Source of the DNA: Salvelinus alpinus
Taxonomy: Eukaryota > Chordata > Actinopteri > Salmoniformes > Salmonidae
Direction of reading: 5' to 3'
NCBI RefSeq assembly: GCF_045679555.1
Contig: NC_092091.1
Location: forward strand, 11,619,918 to 11,683,917
Length of the DNA stretch: 64,000 nucleotides
The notes under the pieces are model-generated. The model did not search any database. It saw nothing but the letters and a program-made list of their open reading frames with translations, and was not told where the DNA came from. Each line of letters begins with the position of its first letter. Position 1 is the stretch's first letter. The position numbers and the translations under genes were made by a program. This document shows, piece after piece, positions 42,201 to 53,856 of this stretch.

Positions 42201-44002
42201 TCACTGATTCAACTGCACCCAACTCCTTTCCCACCCACCCTGAAACCACTAATGGATCACAAATGGATCTGCCAAAAGGTATGGATCCACTTTCTCCAAA
42301 AATGTAACTCCTACTGCACCAGATTCTTCTTGATCATGTCCATTGATGCCAGGCTCTGGTTCTGAGCTCTTCTATAACACCTTCTACCTCACTTAACTCT
42401 CCCTCCCCCATTCATTTCCATTTCACCTCCTCCAATATCTCTATTCCTTTGAAACATTTTTAGTGTAATGTTTACTGTTCATGATTGTTTATTTCACTTT
42501 TATTTATTATCTATTTATCTTGCTTTGGCAATGTAAGCATATGTTTCCCATGGAAAGAAAGCCCTTTGAATTGATTTGAATTGAGAGAGAGAGCTCCATG
42601 TTAATGTATAGGGGACATGAGTCGGTCATGGTTACTCATGGTTATGTGATGAGGTAGCCCCGCCTGCGACTTCAAAAACAGTGTCTGCCCTCAGCCCAAT
42701 AGGGAATGTTGTCTTGGTGTAACGGTCAAGACGTTGGTTTCTCCTGCAGTAGACATGGGTTCATATCCCGTCAGTTACATGAAGCAGTCTATTGTCTGAA
42801 AGGGGTCCAGACATAGTGGGGTCAGTGGGATTGAAGAGGGGCCCCTCTCTCTTTCTGACTGGAGGAGAGAAGTGAACTGGTGTGTCTCCTCTGGTCAACA
42901 ACACTCACCTTGAGAGACTCCACAGCCTGTTGGAGCTCCTTCAGCTCCTTCTCTCTCTCCTGGAATCTCTGCTGGATCTTCTGCTGACTCCTCCCCAGCT
43001 GCCTCTGTGGAGAATCACTCTTCAATGAGCTATCAAGCTTTATTAGTCCAGTAGATCAACAGTATAGTCATGTGACTTAGGGCCCATAGAGAGGAAGGTC
43101 TAAAATGAGGAAGTCCATTTACAATATGATATTATGTTGCTATGTGAATGATTATATTTTTATGGTAGGCGTACATGTAGCAACTTTGGACTCATAAAAA
43201 GGCATTCAGAATGATAATAGTGTTTGACTTTAGAAAATGGTGATACATTTGGAGCAAACTCAATATACTCAAGGTTTGTGTTCATATTTGTTCTGCCGTG
43301 GACTGATTTCATTTGAATGATCTCATATTCAAACATCCTTAGTTCCTACTGTATCTTTAATTCTTTGTTTTTCAGACAGTCACCAACAAGTTGTTCTGGT
43401 CTTACCTGTTTCTCAGTCCTCTCTGCTGCAGCTGACACTGTATCATGGCCTTTATGTTCATCCATTGTACACAGATAACAGATACACTGCTGATCGGTAC
43501 GACAGTAAACCTCCAGCAGTTTGTCATGATGAGAGCAGATCTTCTCCTGTAGTTGTGCGGTGGCTTTGACCAGCTTGTGCTTCTTGAAAGCAGGAGATTC
43601 ATAGTGAGATTGGAGGTGAGTCTCACAGTAAGAGGCCAGACACACAAGACAGGACATGAAGGCTTTCTGCTTTCTGGTCCCAGTGCAGACATCACACGCC
43701 ACATCTCCAGGTCCAGCATAGCACAGAGCAAGAGGGGGAGCAGCCTGGAGTCCTGTCTTCTTCAGTTTCTCCACCATCTCAGCCAACATGTTATTTTTCC
43801 TCAGATTAGGCCTTGGAGTGAAGGTCTCTCTGCACTGAGGACAGCTATAGACCCCTTTCAAAACATCCTGATCCCAGCAGCCCTCAATACAGCTCCTACA
43901 GTAATTGTGTCCACAGGCAATAGTGACCGGCTCCTTTAGTAGGTCCAGACAGACAGAACAACAGAACTGGTCCTGATCCAGCAGATCTCCCTGCTGAGCC
44001 AT
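33210..44002 (-). CDS. ftr: finTRIM gene 2, intact, six exons
   Basis: Exons in gene order: 44002-43406, 43004-42909, 34803-34570, 34305-34146, 34020-33961, 33724-33210. Joined length is 1662 bases, 553 residues plus stop, with GT-AG borders. The RING ligands match gene 1 (all eight present). Both B-boxes are intact, the coiled coil has [20 protein letters not shown], and the PRY-SPRY contains LTLDPNTAH and YWEVKWSG. It is a probable RING E3 ubiquitin ligase in antiviral defence. The second intron is 8.1 kb and holds LINE, Tx1, VNTR and solo-LTR material. The upstream site resembling an ISRE is imperfect, so interferon response may be weaker than for genes 1 and 3. Differences from gene 1 concentrate in SPRY loops. 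No damage seen. Confidence 0.9.
34315..34500 (-). repeat. Pyrimidine repeat in intron 3 of gene 2
   Basis: Short version of the CTCT-type satellite (GAGA-rich on the plus strand) that fills intron 3 of genes 1 and 4. Confidence 0.9.
34808..34932 (-). repeat. GA-rich tract before exon 3 of gene 2
   Basis: Imperfect GAGA/GAAA tract next to the exon 3 acceptor, pyrimidine-rich in gene sense. Confidence 0.9.
34940..35560 (-). mobile_element. L1/Tx1-type LINE RT remnant
   Basis: The minus strand encodes [20 protein letters not shown] and [18 protein letters not shown], text typical of the RT C-terminal part of fish L1/Tx1 LINEs. A more acidic segment (35212-35502) lies upstream. A related scrap at the same place in gene 4 (62735-62840) shows it was inserted before the genes duplicated. 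Confidence 0.5.
35570..35655 (+). repeat. L2-type tail
   Basis: Contains TCTGGATAAGAGTGTCTGCT and an ATGTAA-type end, the same tail motif as at 555. Confidence 0.5.
35656..36930 (+). mobile_element. Rex1/CR1-group LINE, 5'-truncated
   Basis: Encodes the RT centre and C-terminus: [10 protein letters not shown]-like text near 35760, the catalytic FADDTTV near 35850, [40 protein letters not shown] and [20 protein letters not shown]. The frame changes near 36020-36060 and again near 36210. The 3' untranslated region with CAAGCATTTCGCTACACTCG ends at GACCAATAACATTTGATTTG. It is dead, lies inside intron 2 of gene 2, and is unrelated to the gene. Confidence 0.8.
36931..37455. other. Unassigned intronic sequence
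   Basis: Nothing recognisable; possibly unique sequence of intron 2 of gene 2. Confidence 0.5.
37456..37830 (-). mobile_element. Rex1-group LINE 3' tail
   Basis: Begins TCAAATCAAAGTTTTTTTGT and GTGCACCGAATACAACAGGT, then ACCGGTTAGTCAGGCTGATT, a common salmonid LINE 3' untranslated region, reversed. A segment of about 60 bases is present twice (37677-37725 and 37783-37830). Non-coding. Confidence 0.65.
37831..38383. other. Unassigned intronic sequence
   Basis: No recognisable gene or repeat family. Confidence 0.5.
38384..39374. repeat. 59-base minisatellite, about 17 copies
   Basis: The unit runs AATACAACTAATAGGAGCTG then GCAGGGTGAAACATCACCTA and AAATAAGACCTGTTTTATC. Units are 57-60 bases and vary mainly in the T run. 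It lies in intron 2 of gene 2 and has no coding role. Confidence 0.97.
39594..39900 (-). mobile_element. LINE ORF1 N-terminal remnant
   Basis: The minus strand encodes [20 protein letters not shown], resembling the RNA-recognition segment of Tx1/L1-type ORF1 proteins. It is a fragment. Confidence 0.4.
39901..42420 (-). mobile_element. I/Nimb-type LINE remnant in intron 2 of gene 2
   Basis: In minus-strand order: an ORF1 remnant (42420-41560) with the same [14 protein letters not shown] knuckle as in genes 1 and 4; an RT end (41497-41210) with [20 protein letters not shown]; an RNase H domain (41104-40560) with [26 protein letters not shown] and [12 protein letters not shown]; and a Cys/His tail (40146-39905). 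The endonuclease and RT core are absent. A solo LTR splits it at 40147-40553. The ORF1 part is at the same intron position in genes 1, 3 and 4. Confidence 0.7.
40147..40553 (+). mobile_element. Solo LTR, Ty3/gypsy type (fossil)
   Basis: Starts TGTCACGACTTCCGCCGAAG and ends GCGTGACA. A perfect 5-base duplication (CTGCC) lies on both sides (40142-40146 and 40554-40558). It interrupts the LINE RNase H region. The intact duplication suggests a fairly recent insertion. No internal region remains. Confidence 0.85.
42712..42778 (+). other. tRNA-like segment (possible SINE head)
   Basis: Reads GTCTTGGTGTAACGGTCAAG then GGGTTCATATCCCGTC, resembling A- and B-box promoters of a tRNA-derived SINE. The spacing is tRNA-like but the stems do not clearly pair. 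A decayed relative is at 22461-22535. Confidence 0.3.
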
Positions 44003-44048
44003 TTGGACAGTTGTTCACTCTCACACAGACAGACGACAGACTCAGATT

Positions 44049-44060
44049 AGTTTTATTTTC
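44049..44060 (-). promoter_or_regulatory. Degenerate ISRE upstream of gene 2
   Basis: On the minus strand GAAAATAAAACT, two changes from the exact site of genes 1 and 3, 46 bases before the ATG. Confidence 0.45.
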
Positions 44061-45367
44061 TCAGAACATAGTTTGTGGGAGGGGGAGGGACTTCCTGGTT
44101 CTGCCAGAGGGGTGGGGTTAGAGGGCGGGACTGAGAAGTTAGAGGAAGGGAGGGAGAGAGAACTGCATGCAACGTCAAGAAGGAGACAAAGAGTTTAGTT
44201 CTTAGGTTAGGGCCCTTAATATGGAATAAATCCAACAAATGTGAGTTGTTAGAATATTTTAAGTGTAACAGTTTCTATGAAGTACATATTATAATTATTT
44301 TAATGACCTTTATAATGCCTTATAATACACTTATGTGTTATAACACTGATTATAAGTGTCTATAATAATTCATAAGTGGTTGTAATGGGGGGGGGGGGAC
44401 TTGATATTGATACAATGTACTGTAGTTGAAATGAATACTGTATGTATTGACTGATCATTGAGAATGAGGTAATACTTTACATTACAGTGTGGTTATTACT
44501 GTTAGGTCTAGGGTCAGGGTTAGAGGTACTACATTCAGCAGTAACACTAGACATATCTAGGACTAAACAGAGAAGACATTTTACAATCAGAGTTCTTTGT
44601 ATGTCTTCTTAGTCATACAGATCCCCCACATCTTATAGGTGGACGGGGTTATGAACATATTCAATACATTACTTATGAAACCAGATGAAATGAAACTGTC
44701 TTTCAGCAGGAAAAGCTTCTCTAATAATCCTAACCATGGCTGGGTGTCTTCAGAGACTGAGAGGTATAGAGACACACTGTCAAGTCAAAACATCTGGCTG
44801 TGATTTCATGTCAAAACCCTTATTCTATTCTAGTCTTTATATTATATTGTATTATATTCTATGATAATATATTATATCCATAGTCTCCACTCAGTAGTGT
44901 TAATGATGACTGTTTGTTGTGTACATTGATTGAATGGTTAGGACTATCTCTCTGTATTCACAGTTTAAATCCCAAGAGACCAGGAGAACTAAAGGAAGCC
45001 TTCAACACTGCATCCCTTCATCCAGTCATAGTAAACAACCTGTCTGTCTATCTATTGTGACAGATGTAGACACAGCCAACTTCTCTGCTGTGGTTGTTGC
45101 TGCTATCAGTGTTCAGGTCAAGGTACAAGGTGATTGTCCTCACTGTGACCCATATACAGAGTTCAACCACTCTGGGTCATGGGCGCCGTGGACGTAGATT
45201 AAGGCAGCCCTCTGCACCTCTCTGATTCAGAGGTGTTGGGTTAAATGCGAAAGACACATTTCAGTAGAACGCATTCAGTTGTAAGTCTAAAAATATATTT
45301 TGCTTCGTTGTTTTTACAGCATAGTTCCAATATGATATTGTGAAGTAGCATGTACATGAATAACGTT
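44061..45367. other. 5' flank of gene 2, duplicated at gene 3
   Basis: No gene. The sequence is homologous to 56865-58165 upstream of gene 3, including the GGTCAGGGTTAGAGGTACTA and GGTGGACGGGGTTATGAACA blocks. The first 300 bases also match the flank of gene 1 (20370-21130). Poly-G at 44388-44398. Confidence 0.7.
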
Positions 45368-45562
45368 TTTTTTTAACCTTTATTTAGCTAGGCAAGTCAG
45401 TTAAGAACAAATTCTTATTTACACTGACGACCTAGGAACAGTGGGTTAACTGCCTTGTTCAGGGGAAGAACGACAGATTTTTACATTGTCAGCTTAGGGA
45501 TTCAATCTAGCAACCTTTTGGTTACTGGCCCAACGCTCTAACCACTAGACTACCTGCCGCCA
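45368..45562 (-). mobile_element. HpaI-type SINE, near full length
   Basis: The minus strand starts GGCGGCAGGTAGTCTAGTGG and TTAGAGCGTTGGGCCAGTAA (tRNA-like A box), has GGTTGCTAGATTGAATCC (B box), and ends in the GACTTGCCTAGCTAAATAAA tail. Length (about 195 bases) and order fit the salmonid HpaI family. It is absent from the matching flank of gene 3, where a CTGT array lies instead. Confidence 0.85.
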
Positions 45563-47204
45563 CATTAATAATAAAATACTCAGCCTGTAGTTGTTTCACC
45601 TGGTCGTTGTTTCTCAAAGGCACCAGGTAAATGTGTTTCATAGATACCTGGTGCCTCTTCAAAACCACAGTTAGGTCCAGTATGGACTATCAATACAAGT
45701 CACCATTTAGAATGTGACCCAGTTCAATAGGTCTGAACAGAACTGGGGGATGTCAGACATGAAGTTGTCTAAACACAACTGAAAAATCATTAGTGTGTGA
45801 TTCATTGTTAATGGATTTTCAATTAGGAACACAGAGGAACAACCTGACAACACACTTAACAACATAACAATAACAACAAAGAGCAGGAAACCACTAAAGT
45901 CATTACCATATTGTCATGTTGTAATGACAGGGAGAAACAATCTAACATCTAGAACACTACTTTAGATCTGGTCTAAAGAAGCCTAGTGCACTACGCAGGG
46001 AATAGGGAGCTATTTGGAACAGAGACACTAACTCCTGTATAACATTTTTTCTCTCCCTCATCTGTCTGATATATCTGCCCATTTCCCCTCCCATCCTCCC
46101 TTTTCATTCTATTCTATCAGCCACACCACTAGCTCTCCTCCACACAATCCATTTAGAAGTTAAAGACACACCTTGGAATAAATAACAAAGGAAAACAATT
46201 ACAAGATGAAGTTTAGTGTTGTATTTTTTATTTCCCATCACCATAAATCATATTTAATCACTGAACAGTAGCAGACCTAACTTCATCTGTTCCTGACTCT
46301 GGATAGCGGATTAAAAAGACCATCAATCTCCAATGATATTAAAGTACTATTCTGAACATTACTGATATACTGAGTGGCAAGTCAAGATATCTGCTGGTTT
46401 TATTGTTTGGTCAATAGCACTACCTGCTGGACAGGTTTAATGTTGCTGGACTGAGCAGTATGGGAGGATGAAAGATGACAGATTTAGGGACGGTTTCCTG
46501 GACATCTACATTGAACATACTTTTTAGTCCAGGACTAGGATTAATCTGTGTCTGGGAAACCAGACCATATAGTTTAGTAGAAAGTAAGTGATACCAGCTG
46601 TAGTGGGCTGACTAGTCCTGAATTGTCCTTTTGTTCCTGGACCATTTTCCATGCAGCTCCAGCTGACAGAAAACACATCAATTAGGGCCGAGCCTATAAG
46701 CTGTTCAATGATACTGAAGTGAATTACATAGAGACAGAGAACCAACTGATTGTTTGGTCAATAGCACCACCTGTTTATCAGGTATCTCCACTTATAATCT
46801 CTAATGAACTTGCTGTTTAGTCTAGGACTAGGCATAATGTGTGTCCTGGAAACCGGCCCATATAGTTAAGTTAGCAAGTAAGAAATACTACCTGTTTCAT
46901 GCCACTGAGGAAAATTACAGAGAAACAACTGAGAAAACATATCAATGGTTCTGAATGAGAACTAATATACATCAACACCATACATCATGATTCATGGAAA
47001 TGTACAAGATTAATTTTTTATTTTATTATATATGAGCACCTTAAATCTCTTAAAATTCAAATCAATCAAAGTGAAAGTATACACGTACAAATCAAAATGA
47101 AAGTATTGAATTTTAATTCAGAACATCTGAAGATCAAATCAGTTAAATCTTTGTAGATAAAACAGAACAGAATGAATCATCACATCTGCGGACCATCACC
47201 ACCA
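45563..47204. other. 3' flank of gene 3, duplicated near genes 1 and 4
   Basis: No gene. Homologous, inverted, to 28930-29960 after gene 1 and, in the same orientation, to 59150-59940 after gene 4. Near 46840-46990 a further degenerate repeat of the flank occurs. Confidence 0.65.
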
Positions 47205-47500
47205 GCATGACTAGTATCTATATGGACCCTACTACAGTTTAACCAGCTCAGCTATAGACTACACCAGCATGACTAGTATCTATGTGGACCCTACTACAGT
47301 TTAACCAGCTCAGCTATAGACTACACCAGCATGACTAGTATCTATGTGGACCCTACTACAGTTTAACCAGCTCAGCTATAGACTACACCAGCATGACTAG
47401 TATCTATGTGGACCCTACTACAGTTTAACCAGCTCAGCTATAGACTACACCAGCATGACTAGTATCTATGTGGACCTTACTACAGTTTAACCAGCTCAGC
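47205..47500 (-). repeat. 62-base minisatellite after gene 3
   Basis: About five units of the repeat that overlaps the stop codon in all finTRIM copies here. Confidence 0.95.
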
Positions 47501-48902
47501 AGTACCATAGACATAAAACCCAGGATAGAGGGACTGAGTGAATGTGGTCTGGACTCTGTGGAGGAGGGTCATTGTGTCAGAGACACTGTAGAAGGACAGA
47601 GTACCTGCCTTGTGATCCAGGTACACTCCTACTCTGGAGGACTGAGGGCCTGATACTTTAGTCTCAACATTATTGTGTATGAAACAATAATCATCACTAA
47701 AGCACTGTAAACTCCAGGACTTGTCATTGTCTCCAAATATATTACCTCTCACTGTTCTGCTGACGTCTTTATATGAGACTGCTGTAATAACACCCCTTCC
47801 ACTCCACTCCACCTCCCAGTAACAGCGTCCAGACAGACCCTCTTTACACAGAACCTGGTAGTGGTTGGTGAATCTGTCTGGATGATCAGGATATGGTTGG
47901 ACTTGGTTTGTATAAGTCACCTTTCTGTTCCCTTCAGACAGAGAGAGGCATGTGTGTGCTGTGTTTGGGTCCAGTGTGAGCTGACAGGAATCTGGGAGAA
48001 GAGCAGAGCAGAGACCAATGAGGGGAGTTAGAACAATAAGTTAAGTCAGATACTGTATCTACCCTGTCTTTGATTAGAGCACAGCAGAGATCAAATCAGA
48101 GAAATATGAAGAGTCAGATAATACCCAGTCTTTGATTAGATCTACTATTGCTATATATTTCTAGAGAGATTGTTAGGAGTGTCAGTAAAAAGAGACTGTT
48201 AGTTACTTCACAATAAAGAGACTCACATTGTAACAACTGTTCTCTGGTCTTGGGCTCTGGAGGCAGTACAACATCCACTATATTCACTACAGACACACAA
48301 ACACATTGACAGAGAGAGGGAATGTTATCATCATACCATATTCCACATGTATATGACTAGTAGGGAACTTTCAATGGTCTAAAGTTGATGTTGTTATTAT
48401 TTTCAACACACCTGTAGTGGAGATCTTGGTCCATTCTCCTTTAAGGAAGTCTTCTAGTTTCTCTCTCAGTTCAGACACAGTCTTACTCACATCTTCAAAG
48501 TACTGAAGAGGACGGACAACAATGCTGGGTAAGTCTGAAGATACACTGATAAAGGAGAGACAGATAACTCTGGAGAGAGAGAGACAGAGAGACAGAGAAA
48601 GAACAGAACCAAATAATTGACCGTTTTAATTTCATATCACATGCAGCAAGGCAGTTTAGTTACCTGGAGGAAATGGATGTGATCCTCTGTGTGTGAGAGC
48701 TGCTCCAGCTCAGTGCTTCTCTTCCTCAGCTCAGCTATGTCCTGCTTCAGTTGCTCCAGGAGTCCTTCAGCTTGACTCACTTGAGTCTTCTCTTGGGCTC
48801 TGATCTGCTCCTTCACCTCAGAGCGCCTTCTCTCAATGGAGCGGATCAGCTCAGTAAAGATCTGATCACTGTCCTCCACTGCTGCCTGTGCAGAGCGCTG
48901 TT

Positions 48903-49044
<142 letters not shown>

Positions 49045-49059
49045 CTGACTTGTCTTTTT

Positions 49060-52000
49060 TATTATAATTTTTTATTCCACCTTTATTTAACCAGGTAGGC
49101 CAGTTGAGAACAAGCCAAGTTCTCATTTACAACTGCGACCTGGCTAAGATAAAGTAAGCAGTGCGACAAGAACAACACAGAGTTACACATAAACAAACGT
49201 ACAGTCAATAAAACAAAAGAAAAGAAAAATAGAAAAATCTATGTACAGTGTGTGCAAATGTAGAAGAGTAGGGAGGTAGGTAATAAATAGGCCATAGAGG
49301 CGAAAATAATTACAATTTAGCATTAATACTGGAGTGATAGATGTGCAGGTGATGATGTGCAAGTAGACATATTGGGGTGCGAAAGAGCAAGAGGGAAGTA
49401 ATAATATGCTATTTACAGATTGGCTGTGTACAGGTACAGTGATCGGTAAGCTGCTCAGACAGCTGATGCTTATAGTTAGAAAGGGAGATATAAGACTCCA
49501 GCTTCAGAGATTTTTGCAATTCGTTCCAGTCATTGGCAGCAGAGAACTGGAAGAAAAGGCGGCCAAAGGATGTGTTGGCTTTGGGGATGACCAGTCCAAT
49601 ATACCTGCTGGAGCGCGTGCTACGGGTGGGTGCTGCTATGGTGACCAGTGAACTGAGATAAGGCGGGGATTTACCTAGCAAAGACTTATAAATTACCTGG
49701 AGCCAGTGGGTTTGGCGACGGATATGTACTGAGGGTCAGCCAACGAGAGCATACAGGTCACAGTGGTGGGTAGTATATGGGACTTTGGTTATTAAATGGA
49801 TGGCACTGTGATAGACTGCATCCAGTTTGCTGATTAGAGTGTTGGAGGCTATTTTGTAAATGACATCGCCGAAGTCAAGGATCGGTAGGATAGTCAGTTT
49901 TACGAGGGTAAGTTTGGCTGCATGAGTGAAGGAGGCTTTGTTGCGAAATAGGAAGCCGATTCTAGATGTAATTTTGGATTGGAGATGCTTAATGTGAGTC
50001 TGGAAGGAGAGTTTACAGTCTAGCCAGACACCTAGGTATTTGTTGTTGTCCACATATTCTAGGTCAGAGCCGTCCAGAGTAGTGATGCTAGTCGGGCGGA
50101 ATGGTGCGGGCAGCAATCGGTTGAAGAGCATGCACTTAGTTTTACTAGCATTTAAAAGCAGTTGGAGGCCAAGTAAGGAGTATTGTGTGCCGTTGAAGCT
50201 CGTCTGGAGGTTAGTTAACACAGTGTCCAAAGAAGGGCCAGATGTATACAGAATGGTGTTGTCTACGTAGAGGTTGATCAGAGAATCACCAGCAGCATGA
50301 GCGACATAATTGATGTATACAGAGAAAAGAGTCACCCCGAGAATTGAACCCTGTGGCACCCCATAGAGACCGCCAGAGATCTGGACAACAGGCCCTCCGA
50401 ATTGACACGCTGAACTCTATCGGAGAAGTAGTTGGTGAACCAGGCGAGGCAGTCATTTGAGAAGCCAAGGCTATTGAGTCTGCCGATAAGAATGCGGTGA
50501 TTGACAGAGTCGAAAGCCTTGGCCAGGTCAATGAAGACGGCTGCATAGTACTGTCTTTTATCGATGGCGGTTATGATATTGTTTAGGACCTTGAGCGTGG
50601 CTGAGGTGCACCCATGACCAGCTCGGAAACCAGATTGCGTAGTAGAGAAGGTACGGTGGAATTCGAAATGGTCGGTGATCTGTTTATTAACTTGGCTTTC
50701 GAAGATTTTAGAAAGGCAGGGCAGGATGTATATAGGTCTATAACATTTTGGGTCTAGAGTGTCTCCCCCTTTGGAGAGGGGGATGACCGCGGCAGCTTTC
50801 CAATCTATGGGGATCTCAGACAATATGAAAGACAGGTTGAATAGGCTAGTAATGGGGGTTGCAACAATTTTGGTGGATAATTTTAGAAAGAGAGGGTCCA
50901 GATTGTCTAGCCCAGCTGATTTGTAGGGATCCAGATGGATAAGTGGATAAGTTGCTGCAGGGGCTGCTGAGATGTTGGCCAGGGTCGGGGTAGCCAGGTG
51001 GAAAGCATGGCTAGCCGTGGAAAAAATGCTTATTGAAATTATCGATTATCATGGATTTATCAGTGGTGACAGTGTTTCCTCTCCTCAGTGCAGTGGGCAG
51101 CTGGAAGTAAGTGCTCTTATTCTCCATGGACTTTAAAGTGTCCCAAAACTTTTTGGAATCAGTGCTACAGGAAGGAAATTTCTGTTTGAAAAAGCTAGCC
51201 TTAGCTTTCCTAACTGACTGAGTATATTGGTTCCTGACTTCCCTGAAAAGTTGCATATCGCGGGGGCTATTCGATGCTAATGTAGAACGCCACAGGATGT
51301 TTTTGTGCTGGTCAAGGGTAGTCACGTCTGGGGTGAACCAAGGGCTGTATCTGTTCTTAGTTCTACATTTTCTAAATGTGGCATGCTTATTTAAGATGAA
51401 GAGGAAAGCACTTTTGAAGAGCAACCAGGCATCCTCTACTGACGGAATGAGGTCAATATCCTTCCAGGATACCCGAGCTAGGTCGATTAGAAAGGCCTGC
51501 TCGCTGAAGTGTTTTAGGGAGCGTTTGACAGTGATGAGGGGTGTTTGTCTGACCGCAGACCCAGTACGCACGCAGGCAATGAGGCAGTGATTGCTGAGAT
51601 TCTGGTTGAAGATGGCAGAGATGTATTTAGAGGGAAAGTTGGTCAAGATGATATCTAAGAGGGTGCCCATGGTTACGGATTTAGGGTTGTACCTGGTAGG
51701 TTCCTTGATGATTTGTGTGAGATTGAGGGCATCTAGCTTAAATTGTAGGAAGGCCAGGGTGTTAAGCATGTCCCAGTTTAGGTCACCTAACAGTACGAAC
51801 TCTGAAGATAGATGGGGGTGATCAATTCAGATATGGTGTGCAGGGCACAACTGGGGGCAGAGCGGGGTCTATAACAAGCGACAACGGTGAGAGACTTGTT
51901 TCTGGAAAGGTGGATTTTTAAAAGTAGATGCTCAAATTGTTTGGGCACAGACCTGGATAGGATGACAGAACTCCGCAGTTCTATCTTGTCAGAAATTGCT

Positions 52001-53325
52001 ATAGTTATAGTATAGTACAGGATTTTTGGTGGCCTTCCTAGGCCAGGATTCAGACATGGCTAGGACATCTGGGTTGGCGGAGTGTGCTAAAGCAGTGAAT
52101 AAAACAAACTTAGGGAGGAGGCTTCTAATGTTAACATGCATGAAACCAATGCTTTTACAGTTACAGAAGTCAACAAATGAGAGCGCCTGGGGAATGGGAG
52201 TGCTGCTGGGGGCTGCAGGGCCTGGGTTAACCTCTACATCACCAAAGGAACAAAGGAGGAGTAGGATAAAGTCTAAAATAACTGGTCATCTAGTGCGTTC
52301 GGAACAGAGAGTAAAAGGAGCAGGTTTCTGGGCGCGGAAGTATAGATTCAAGGCATAATGTACAGACAAAGGTATGGTAGGATGTGAGTACTGTGGAGGT
52401 AAGCCTAGGCATTGAGTGATGATTAGAGAGGTTTTGTCTCAAGAGGCACCATTTAAGCCAGGTGCGGTCACCGCATGTGTGGGGGGTGGAACATGAGGGC
52501 TAGCTAAGGCATATTGAGCAGGGCTGAAGGCTCTACAGTGAAATAAAAACAGCAATAGACAAGGCATATTGACATTAGGGAGAGGCATGTGTAGCCGAGT
52601 GATCATAGGGTCCAGTGAGTAGCTAGGTGTGCTAGAGGCACGGCAATTCAGACAGCTAGCAGGCCGGGGATAGCAGCAGGCTAGCAGATGGGCCTCAGGC
52701 AGACGTCGCAATTGGAGCGTCTGTTGAAAACCCCTCGGACGGTTACGTCGGCAGACCAGTCGTGATGGATCGGCGGGACTCCGTATCGGCGGCAAAGGGT
52801 CCAGGCCAAATGTCAAAAGAAGTATTAAAGCCCAGGAATTATCTGATGGAATTCTTAGGCTAGCCGGGAGAAGGGCCTAGCTTGAGGCTAGTTCCAGGCT
52901 AACTGGTGCTTGCTTCAGGACAGAGACGTTAGACAGGAGTAGCCACTCGGATAGCAGCTAGCTAGCTGCGATGATCCAGAGTAAAGGTTCAGAGCTTGCG
53001 GTAGGATTACGGAAATGTGGTAAAGTAAAGCAGTCCGATATGCCCTGCTGATGACCGCTAGCTGTGGCTAACTGACTACTAGCTAGTAGCTAGCTATCTG
53101 GCTGTCTTCTGATGGGGGTTCCGGTTCAAAAGTGTAAAAATAGCAGATCCATTCCACATCGGGTGAGGCGGGTTGCAGGAGAGTATGTTCAGTCCGTAGA
53201 TGGAAAATGAGATTTAAAAAAGAATACAAATATATACGAAATATATACAAAGATAAACTTTTTATACAAGGGACGGGACAAGACAATCAAAACAGACATC
53301 CCCACTGCTACGCCATCTTGGAGCC
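49060..53325 (-). mobile_element. L2/CR1-group LINE, second copy, decayed
   Basis: Same family as the copy at 9851-14455, on the minus strand from the 5' end near 53325 (GCCATCTTGGAG) to the TTTAACCAGG tail near 49090. The coding text is split into pieces: endonuclease end (51769-51011), RT start (50823-50332), RT core with YVDNT in place of YADDT (50359-49736), and C-terminus (49681-49409). The 5' ORF is degraded. Gene 1 retains the empty site (ACTTGCCATCC), so this inserted in gene 3 after the duplication. With several frame breaks and a changed catalytic motif it is dead. Confidence 0.85.
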
Positions 53326-53856
53326 ATCCTCATTACACTAACACCCCCCCCCCCCCTCCTAAAAACACATTGCGTGCCACCACAACCTCCACACAATCAC
53401 ATTATACAGCACCCAACACCACAGTATAATACACCATCCAGCACCACATTCCAACCGTACATCAAACCCCTCCTCTCCAGCCATACAGACAGCCCCCCTG
53501 AGCCCCCATACTTCCTGAAACATCTCCACACTGTTGATCATTTTGTAAAACTCAAACTCAACCCTAAGGCGTCAACAGTAACGGCATTACCCTGGCAACA
53601 CAGATAAAACATGATGAACAGTCTGTCATTTCAGAAAACAGACAACCCTCCTCAACTCCCAGGTCAACCCGAGCCAACCAGCTATTGGTGGCCAGGGCTC
53701 CATGTAATACCCTCCACTGGGTGACCCCTGACCTTTCCAGCACTGGGCGCATATAGAGCACCCTCCACCTATACCCTGCCATGCTCTCAGCCCCCACAAC
53801 CCCCTGCCACGGATGCCCCTTCACTCCCACTAAGCTCCTAATGTGTCTAACCCATT
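53326..53856 (-). mobile_element. L1/Tx1-type LINE ORF2 C-terminal remnant
   Basis: The minus strand encodes HPWQGVVGAESMAGYRWRVL and VTQWRVLHGALATNSWLARV, a zinc-finger-like RT tail. It is homologous to 24902-25240 in gene 1, which marks an insertion older than the duplication. A poly-C run lies at 53345-53357. Confidence 0.5.

Noticed and set aside
42712-42778. Functional tRNA gene
   Set aside because: A and B boxes are only approximate and the cloverleaf stems do not pair convincingly.
43553-43939. Plus-strand open frame of 128 codons
   Set aside because: Antisense shadow of exon 1 of finTRIM gene 2; similar shadows occur at 21262-21651 and 56344-56733.
47468-47653. Plus-strand open frame starting MWTLLQFNQ
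   Set aside because: Antisense shadow of the SPRY exon; the same shadow appears at 33198 and 60271.
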